DNA from: Schistocerca nitens
Taxonomy: Eukaryota; Arthropoda; Insecta; Orthoptera; Acrididae
Reading direction: 5' to 3'
DNA: 64,000 nt
Assembly: GCF_023898315.1 (NCBI RefSeq)
Contig: NC_064614.1
Coordinates: 382,229,348 to 382,293,347, forward strand
This document shows positions 57,550-64,000 of this stretch, piece by piece; the stretch's first letter is position 1, and every line of letters starts with the position of its first letter. The notes beneath the pieces are model-generated. The model made no database searches, was not told where the DNA came from, and worked only from the letters and a program-made list of their open reading frames with translations. Position numbers and translations under genes: made by a program.

Positions 57550-58300
57550 TTGCCGTTATTGACAATCAGCATAAAATTCATTATCAGATGATCAAAAGCA
57601 ATTGCAAAATTATTTAGATACCTGTATGGTGCAAGAAGTGGCAATTGACTCTAAGTAATGAAAAGTGTAAAGTCATCCACGTGAGTACTGAAAGGAATCC
57701 GCTAAATTTCGGTTACATGATAAATCACAACTATCTGAACGTTGTGAATTTAAATAAATACGTAGGGATTTCAATTAAATATACCTTAAATTGGAACATC
57801 ACATAGATAATGATGTGAGGAAACTGAAGTAAAGACTATTTTTGATTGGCAGAATACTTAGAAAATGCAACAAGTCTACTAAAGCGACTGCCGACTCCAC
57901 GCTTGTCCATCATCTTGTGAAGTGCAGCTGTGCATTGTGGGATCAGCATCAGACAAGATTGACAAAAGACATCGAAAAACTTCAAAGAAAGGCAGCTCGT
58001 TTTGTATTATCGTGAAATAGGGATGAGAGTGTCGTGGATATGATACGCGACTTGAGATGGCAATCATGAAAACAAAGGTTTTCGTTGTAGCAGGATCTTA
58101 TCAAGAAATTTCAATTACCAACTTTCTTCTCCAAATGCGAAAACGTTTTTTGGTGCCCACCAACATAGGAATAAATTATTTTTATAATAAAATAAGAGAA
58201 ATCAGAACTCACATGGAAAGATTTAAGTGTTAGTTTTTCAGCACACGTTGTTCGAGTGTGGAACAGTAGAAAAATAGTTTCAAGGTGTTTCCATGAACCG
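57550..58300 (+). mobile_element. Decayed CR1/Jockey-like LINE, RT C-terminal region
   Basis: With frameshifts the + strand reads KWQLTLSNEKCKVIHVST, LNVVNLNKYVGISI, ALWDQHQTRLTKDIEKLQRKA and AARFVLS, followed by SVVDMIRDLRWQS and SAHVVRVWNSRK. This is the thumb and C-terminal part of a non-LTR RT, related to the fragment at 8396-8784 (RAARFVTG, LGWESLEERR). Old and non-functional. Confidence 0.6.
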
Positions 58301-59440
58301 GGTGTTTACTCGTATAACTGTTGCATTGGTAGGAAACTCAGCTGTTAGGTCATTAGCCTCAGGAGCAGCAGCCATCATCCAAACAGTGGAAAATGCTCAA
58401 TAACTGCTTGATGAGGGTACAAGGCATAACAGGGTCATGTGCTCTATGGCTGTCAGAAAAGGACTATATTTAAAACCATACTGACATGAACTAAGATTTT
58501 TCGTTAGTAATGAGCAACAAAAAATGCTTCTAACTATACTGTCCACCAAACCAACTACAAATTTGTCCAAAAGATCTAGATCCCAAAATTTTGTGTACTC
58601 TGTATGCAAAATATTTTGTCTAATACTACGTGGAAATCGGAATGTGGATCTGTAAATTTAGGTATTGTGGGAGATGCAGAACTTGCTTGGTGCCATATGT
58701 TAATAGAGTCTACGACTTTGATTAATTTGGAGAACTGTAGCTGCCTGGTTAATTACTTCACTAACAACCATTTGTTCAACAGTTTTCTATGCCACCAAAT
58801 ATTTCATACATACATGTGTGGACATTTGTGTTTCTCATTTCTCTTAACAGTTTCAAAGAAGAATAATTAAACGTAAAAAGCAATCTTACATCTCCATTCT
58901 CTATTTGAGCTTCAGATATGCATTGCACACTCTGAAATTTCTTTTCATGAATTGATACAAGCAAAAGAGTTTGAAGTATCGTATCAATTTTTATTGAAAC
59001 CTACAAAATTATTCCAAGTATCATGTATCAAACTGTAAACTATGTCCTGAAAGTGGTATAATTTTGCATGTATTAAATGGGGTACAAGATAGTGAAGATT
59101 TATACACACATTCCAAACAGTTTGTACAGCAATTGAAGATATGTGGAAAGTCGAATTGAGGTGAGAAGAACAAAAGAGACAATAGACTTTAGAAGGAAGG
59201 TTCTGTAGGATTTCTGTTTGGTTTATCAAAGGAAGAATATTTGAAACCGAATACAAAAGAATGTTATAAGCTGGCTAATCCAGCAGATATACTGCCAGTT
59301 AACATAATTCCCAGTGAGTGCAACAGCAAATTAGTTACTTTTTTATACTGCCTGCCAATTTTTAAATAGAAGTTCATTATTGTAATAGAAGAAGCTGTCC
59401 AAGAGAAGTGATTTTAAATTAGATTTAAAACTCCCTCCAT
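58301..59440. other. No gene recognised
   Basis: AT-rich with short ORFs only. Confidence 0.35.
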
Positions 59441-59449
59441 TGACTGTCA

Positions 59450-60640
59450 GACATTTCATGTTATTATTTCGCGAATACATTTGTCAAGGTAACATATTTA
59501 AGTGATTAAGTTGCAAGGTCACAGATTAAAGTAGACATAAAAAAGTCATTGAAAATGTGAAATTCTGATACATTAATAACCTCTGAACCGCCACAATGTT
59601 GACTGCAAACATTTAAATGTGCGTGTATTGTATTGTGCAGGTGCTATACGTCAGTTTGTGGGATGGAGTTCCATGTCTGTTACACTTCGTTGGTCAATAC
59701 GGGGATGGTTAATGTTGTCTGTGGGAGATGCTTGAGTTGTCGTCCCATGATATCCCAGACGTGCTCTCTTGGGGAAAGATCTGGTGATCGAGCAGCCCAA
59801 GGCAAAATGCCGACACCGTACAGTATGTTGAATTACAACGGCGGTATGTGGGCGAGAGTTATCCTGTTGGAAAACGCTCCCTGGAATGCTTTTCATGAAT
59901 GGCAGCACAACAAGTCGTGTTAGCAGATTGTACAAATTTGCATTCAGGATGCCTAGGATAACCAGGAGAGTGCTCTTGCAGTCATAAGAAATCGCACCCC
60001 AGACCATTACTCCAGGTGTAGATCCATTGTGTCTAGTACACAGTAAGGTTGATTGCAAACCCTCAACTAGCCTCCTTCTAATCAAATCACGGTCATTTCT
60101 GGCACCGAGGCAGGACCAGCTTTCATCAGAAAACATATCAGAATTCCACCCAGTTCTCCAATGAGCTCTCGCTTGAAACCACTGAAACAGCAAGTGGAAG
60201 TCATTTGGAGTCAGTGGAACGCGCGCTACAGGGTGTCTGTCTCGGAGCTGCCCTTGACGTAACCGATTTGTTGCAGTTAGTTGTGTCACAGTGGTTCCAA
60301 TTGCTGATGAAACTGCTACTGCAGATGCAGATAAGATGCAACTGAGCCATACTCCGAATTCAATGGTCTTCCCTGTCGGTAGAGCCACGTATCCGTCTTC
60401 TTTCAACCGTACACTCCCGTGATCCCCTCTGCCAGCAATCACGTGCACTGTTTACATTCCTGTAAGTATTTCTGAGATATTGTAGAAGGAACGTCCAGCT
60501 TCTCGTAACCCTATTACAAGACCTAATTCAAACTTAATGAGGTGCTGGTAACATCACCTTTTTCACCTTAAAGGCATTCTTGACTAACATCAACTCACTA
60601 CTTCCAGTCTGAAAGGTAACTAACGCCCACGACCGTTACA
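59450..60640 (-). mobile_element. Tc1-like transposon, decayed
   Basis: The minus strand encodes a 265-residue open part (60448-59651): transposase linker (AVSSAIGTTVTQLTATNRL), first catalytic Asp in SDMFSDESWSCLGA, PGVMVWGAISYDC, second Asp in SVFQQDNSRPHTAVV. The block that should hold the last Glu (SPDLSPIEH) has been shifted out of frame, read as GCSITRSFPKRAR. The start of the gene with its helix-turn-helix lies upstream (60640-60450) in another frame. Terminal repeats were not identified, so the borders are approximate. Confidence 0.8.
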
Positions 60641-60644
60641 GCTT

Positions 60645-61225
60645 GTATTTAAAGCTTTAAAGAAAACTTAATTTATATACTAACAGTGGCTCCAGGCCCG
60701 CTGAGATCCAGGACTGAGGCCAGGGCAAAACATGTGACTGGACTCCATGCCCAAACATTGTTATTTTAAAGACGGTTTGGGATGATTTAAACATAATGCA
60801 ATTCGGAGAATATTGGAGATACACCAGAAATTCTCCATGGTACAATCGGTAGAATAAATGTAATCCCTTACAGAACATTACACAGATCTCTGCATATGCA
60901 ACTCGAACACAACAGTGCACGGTGCCAATATGTTCCAAAAATCCGCACGCAAAAAAGCATCTTTTCAGGGGTCTTATCTGAGCCTCTATTTATCAAAGAC
61001 ATAGTGGGTCAATGGTTTTGGGTATCCCTTGACATAGCGGCCATTTGTATATCTAACGGAAGAACGGACACACTGTAGCTGTACTGCAGTAAAGGGTCAA
61101 AATTTAAACACTACACGCTTTCTCCAGGCCAGGCAGACCGTGGCAATCCCTGGACTCTTCAGCATTACGTGTGGTCTAGAGTGGACCTTAGGCGGCTTGT
61201 AAAAGTATCATTTGTTCATCGGCGA
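60645..61225. other. No gene recognised
   Basis: Short ORFs only. Confidence 0.35.
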
Positions 61226-61229
61226 TTCC

Positions 61230-61800
61230 TGAGACAATCCCGAAAAACTACGATCTTTGGGTAGGATAAGTACGAATTCCGGGGACGGCAAATTCTATAA
61301 TTTCTATTGATGGCAGATCGTCGAAAATTTTACTGTATGTTCTTAAGATGATATTCCCAGGGAACGTCAAAACTTTTTTCGATATCACAATCCTTTTCGG
61401 ATAGCCAAATGTTCAAAGTGGCTGAACTTATGCGGAACACCGCGAAAATAGAATTTTAGCCTTTTTTACAACATGGGTCTCAAGAATCTAAATAACTAAC
61501 CATAGAAAATAGCTTAAGTTTTTACTGTACTTTCCTTATACATTCATATATAAATCCCATTTTTAACATTTTCAAAACTCTATATCCTTTATGAAGAAAC
61601 ACTCGAAAAATAATAATTTTTGGGTACTAAAAGTACCAATTTAGGGAATGCCCGTTTCCGTAATTTCTAGTCACTGCAGGTCGTCGAAAACCTTAGTATA
61701 TGCTCTTAAGATGATTTTCTCGAGGAATTTAGACACTTTTCTTCGTATCATTATCCGTTAACAAGATCCAGAGTTTCAAAGTAGTCGTACTGATGCTGCA
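61230..61800. repeat. Diverged tandem duplication, ~363-bp offset
   Basis: GGCAGATCGTCGAAAATTTT (61312) and GCAGGTCGTCGAAAACCTTA (61676) start matching blocks that continue with TGTTCTTAAGATGATATTCC / TGCTCTTAAGATGATTTTCT and TTCAAAGTGGCTGAAC / TTTCAAAGTAGTCGTAC. The upstream parts (ATCTTTGGGTAGG / AATTTTTGGGTAC) also match. Confidence 0.65.
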
Positions 61801-61804
61801 AACT

Positions 61805-62470
61805 AGGCCACAATAACCTGTCTGAGGCGTGAATGTAGTTGTAACTGACTCAGTGAACACATGGAAAGAGTTCTAGATTCATTGCAAGGATCCTGAGGTC
61901 ACCAAAGTATGTTTTCTGTCATCATTTTTTCATCAATAAAACTATATAACGCAACGTCTCTGTATAATGTATACTTCACGCCCATACAAATATGCGCAAA
62001 GCCATACTGCAGTAACAAAGAAAAGGCTAAAGGATTTCTTAAAATACCTGAAAATAACTTGAACTGACTGCCAAGGTTTATATAAAATTGGGTGTTCTCA
62101 ATGAAGTGTGACCTTTGAGCGAAGTATTGAGTAAAAGCCTAAAGCAAACGATTTTATGTTAACCTTATATGATGCGTAGTTATTTGTTGTTTATTCGTGT
62201 CAAGATACCGAAGTATACAAATAAACTTCAAAACTTTAGCGACCTCTAGGATCGTTTTATATAAGCTGCCTACGCCGCTTGGCAAGAAAAGAAGGGAACC
62301 AGCGGAAAAATCATCTTGACGCAGCACTAAACAAACTAATATGTTCCTCTTGAAAAGACAGCGGGAGAGAGAAAGTGTCGGTGAAAGAGAGAGAGATAGA
62401 GATGATGACAACAGCAGTCGGAGCCAAAGATAAAGGCGATACTGATGGTCAGTGAGAGACAGTGGCTACT
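61805..62470. other. No gene recognised; purine-rich part
   Basis: 62350-62400 is GA-rich (GAGAGAGAAAG type). No coding signal. Confidence 0.4.
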
Positions 62471-62471
62471 A

Positions 62472-62502
62472 GGGTGGGAGGGAGTGGGGGGGGGGGGGGG
62501 GG
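62472..62502 (+). repeat. G-rich tract with 17-G run
   Basis: GGGTGGGAGGGAGT followed by 17 consecutive G. It has the four G-runs needed for a G-quadruplex. Confidence 0.85.
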
Positions 62503-62597
62503 AGAGATAGAAGCAGCAGGACGAAAAGAGAGAAGAAACTTTAACACATAAGGACTGGTGCATTTTGGACCAAAATTTTAACCACGTGTGTATAAGA

Positions 62598-62941
62598 CAA
62601 GGCCGACGGCCTTGTCGCAGTGGTAACAACGGTTCTCGTCATATCACCAAGTTAAACGCTGTCGGGCTCGGCTAGCACTTGGATGGATGACCATCCAGTC
62701 TGCCGAGCACTGTTGGCAAGCGAGGTGCACCCAGCCATTGTGAGCGAAGCTGAGGAGGTACTTGATTGAGAAGTAGAGGCTCCGGTCTCGGAAACTGACA
62801 TACGGCCGGAAGAGCGGTGTGCTGACCACATGCCCCTTCATTTCCGCATGTGGTGACGCCTGCGGGCTGAGGATGACGCGGCAACCGGTCGGTACCGTTG
62901 GGCCTTCATGGCCTGTTCGGGCGGAGTTTGGATTTGGTTTG
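62598..62941 (+). repeat. 5S rRNA-derived SINE (SINE3 type), + strand
   Basis: The head has 5S-like blocks: GGTTCTCGTCATATCACCAA, GTTAAACGCTGTCGGGCTCG, GCTAGCACTTGGATGGATGA (box A to box C), then GCCGAGCACTGTTGGC. The body is followed to GGCGGAGTTTGGATTTGGTT. 10-bp TSD GTGTATAAGA (62588-62597, 62942-62951). Homologous to the minus-strand copy at 5055-5382. Confidence 0.9.
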
Positions 62942-62951
62942 GTGTATAAGA

Positions 62952-64000
62952 GAAAAATTAAGCTGGAACCACCAGAATTTCCGAACTGCCGAAAAAATGT
63001 GGCGACAGTAGCAGTCGCAAAGAAAGACAAAAGGAGACAGGTCATAAGAGAGGAGGCAGTGGCTATCAGATATATTGTAAATCAGTGGGAGAAAAATGAG
63101 ACGGTGGTAGGGAGACATCGACAGCGCTAATGAGAGGGAGACGCTCAGTATGAAGACCCCACTACATAGAGAGACTGGAAAAAAGGATGTAAAATGTTCT
63201 GTGTCAAAAGCGCGCAGGTATGTTCGCATGCTAAAATGTTTGGTGAGGACAACGGAGTGAGGATTGAGTCAACTGGTTCCCCACTTTTCTGGCTGAGTCT
63301 TTTTTCAAGAGGAACAAATACGCTATTTTGTTCTCCGACAGGTGCATTTTTCCGCTGGTCTATACTGTGGCACTATACGTTGTATGAGAGTCGAAAGATT
63401 TAACAGTTGTTCGTGGTGCAATACGTTGAATGAGAGTGTGCGGTGACATACATACATACATCATCGAATCACTACTAACAGTACTAACTTCGATTGCATG
63501 TTGAATGTAGTGTTATCCTATCTATCCTATATTACAGAACATGTGAACTTTCGAGGAAGTTATACGGACCGTAACTAGTGGTAGCATTGCATTTAGAAAG
63601 CGAATGCCCCCGAAGATATAGCTCAAATGTTGTGACGTAGAGCAGGAAGTTTATATACAAGTGCATCAGAGTAACTGTGCTTGATTTTCTGACGTCGTAG
63701 AGGAGAAGAATATAATAATTACTGGTACTAATCAATAACGCAGTGTCGGAAAATGCTTCATTTTCTATAGAAAAGCCAGAACTCATCGCTCAGGTTTTAG
63801 ATGTTTTTGTTTCAGTTGTTACTTTTACCATGGAAGCAATGAGCTACTGAACTTAGTTTGTTATTGTAAGTCACAGGATATCTTCTCTGAAATTTGTTTA
63901 CTTAGTTGCAGGTATTAAAATATGCAACACTGCAGAAAGACAGCTTCCTAATTACACAACTGACACTGAAAGTTAAATTTACTCCCTCCGTTAAGACCTT
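62952..64000. other. No gene recognised
   Basis: Mixed sequence with short ORFs. No exon of the channel gene was recognised here. Confidence 0.35.

Noticed and set aside
62598-62720. Genuine 5S rRNA gene
   Set aside because: It is followed by a non-5S body shared with 5055-5382, has a target-site duplication, and its 5S part is diverged.
48027-64000. Next channel exon (Cys-rich region with C..L...C.W or G.C..FN motifs)
   Set aside because: Looked for on the + strand by eye; no candidate with both motif and splice sites was found. It probably lies beyond the window or was missed.

Overview
This is nuclear DNA of an animal with a large, repeat-rich genome. There are no operons or Shine-Dalgarno sites, and introns run to 13-16 kb. 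Almost every long ORF belongs to a non-LTR retrotransposon or a Tc1/mariner-type transposon. The SINE families, pickpocket-type channel exons and TE mix suggest an insect, probably an orthopteran of the locust/grasshopper type. That placement is inference from recognised repeat styles, not a database match.

The one host gene I can support lies on the + strand. Three short exons (18433-18533, 34482-34688, 47861-48026) are phase-compatible and together encode about 158 residues of the N-terminal part of a DEG/ENaC (pickpocket-like) sodium channel. They cover the cytosolic SSIHGLKY motif, TM1, the FPAVTVC motif and the start of the extracellular loop. The introns are about 15.9 and 13.2 kb. The first exon(s) and the Cys-rich and TM2 exons were not found here.

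Upstream of the gene (1-18.4 kb): a 5'-truncated RTE-like LINE (+), Tc1 and mariner relics, a 5S rRNA-derived SINE inside a mariner, tRNA-derived SINEs, a LINE 3' end with a TAGATG tail, a nearly complete L1/Tx1-like LINE (-) inserted into a SINE, a hairpin, and a full-length but decayed Tc1 element.

Intron 1 (18.5-34.5 kb): several SINEs, a rearranged (partly inverted) Tc1 relic, a three-unit 198-bp tandem repeat, a transposase relic, a Tc1 element with a SINE inside its terminal repeat, a full-length RTE element (-) whose frame is broken by one stop, and a LINE 3' end interrupted twice just before exon 34482.

Intron 2 (34.7-47.9 kb): SINEs, a Tc1 element with both terminal repeats, a second transposase type, a mariner carrying a SINE and itself sitting in a repeat, another Tc1 relic and a Penelope-like fragment.

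Downstream of exon 47861 (48-64 kb): a truncated RTE copy with target-site duplication, a second long RTE-like LINE (-), an 800-bp inverted-repeat (foldback) structure, a SINE, decayed LINE and Tc1 relics, a diverged 363-bp duplication, a G-run and a second 5S-derived SINE.

The nested insertions give a relative chronology, and many copies keep clear target-site duplications. No CRISPR, rRNA operon, functional tRNA gene or virus-like gene was recognised.
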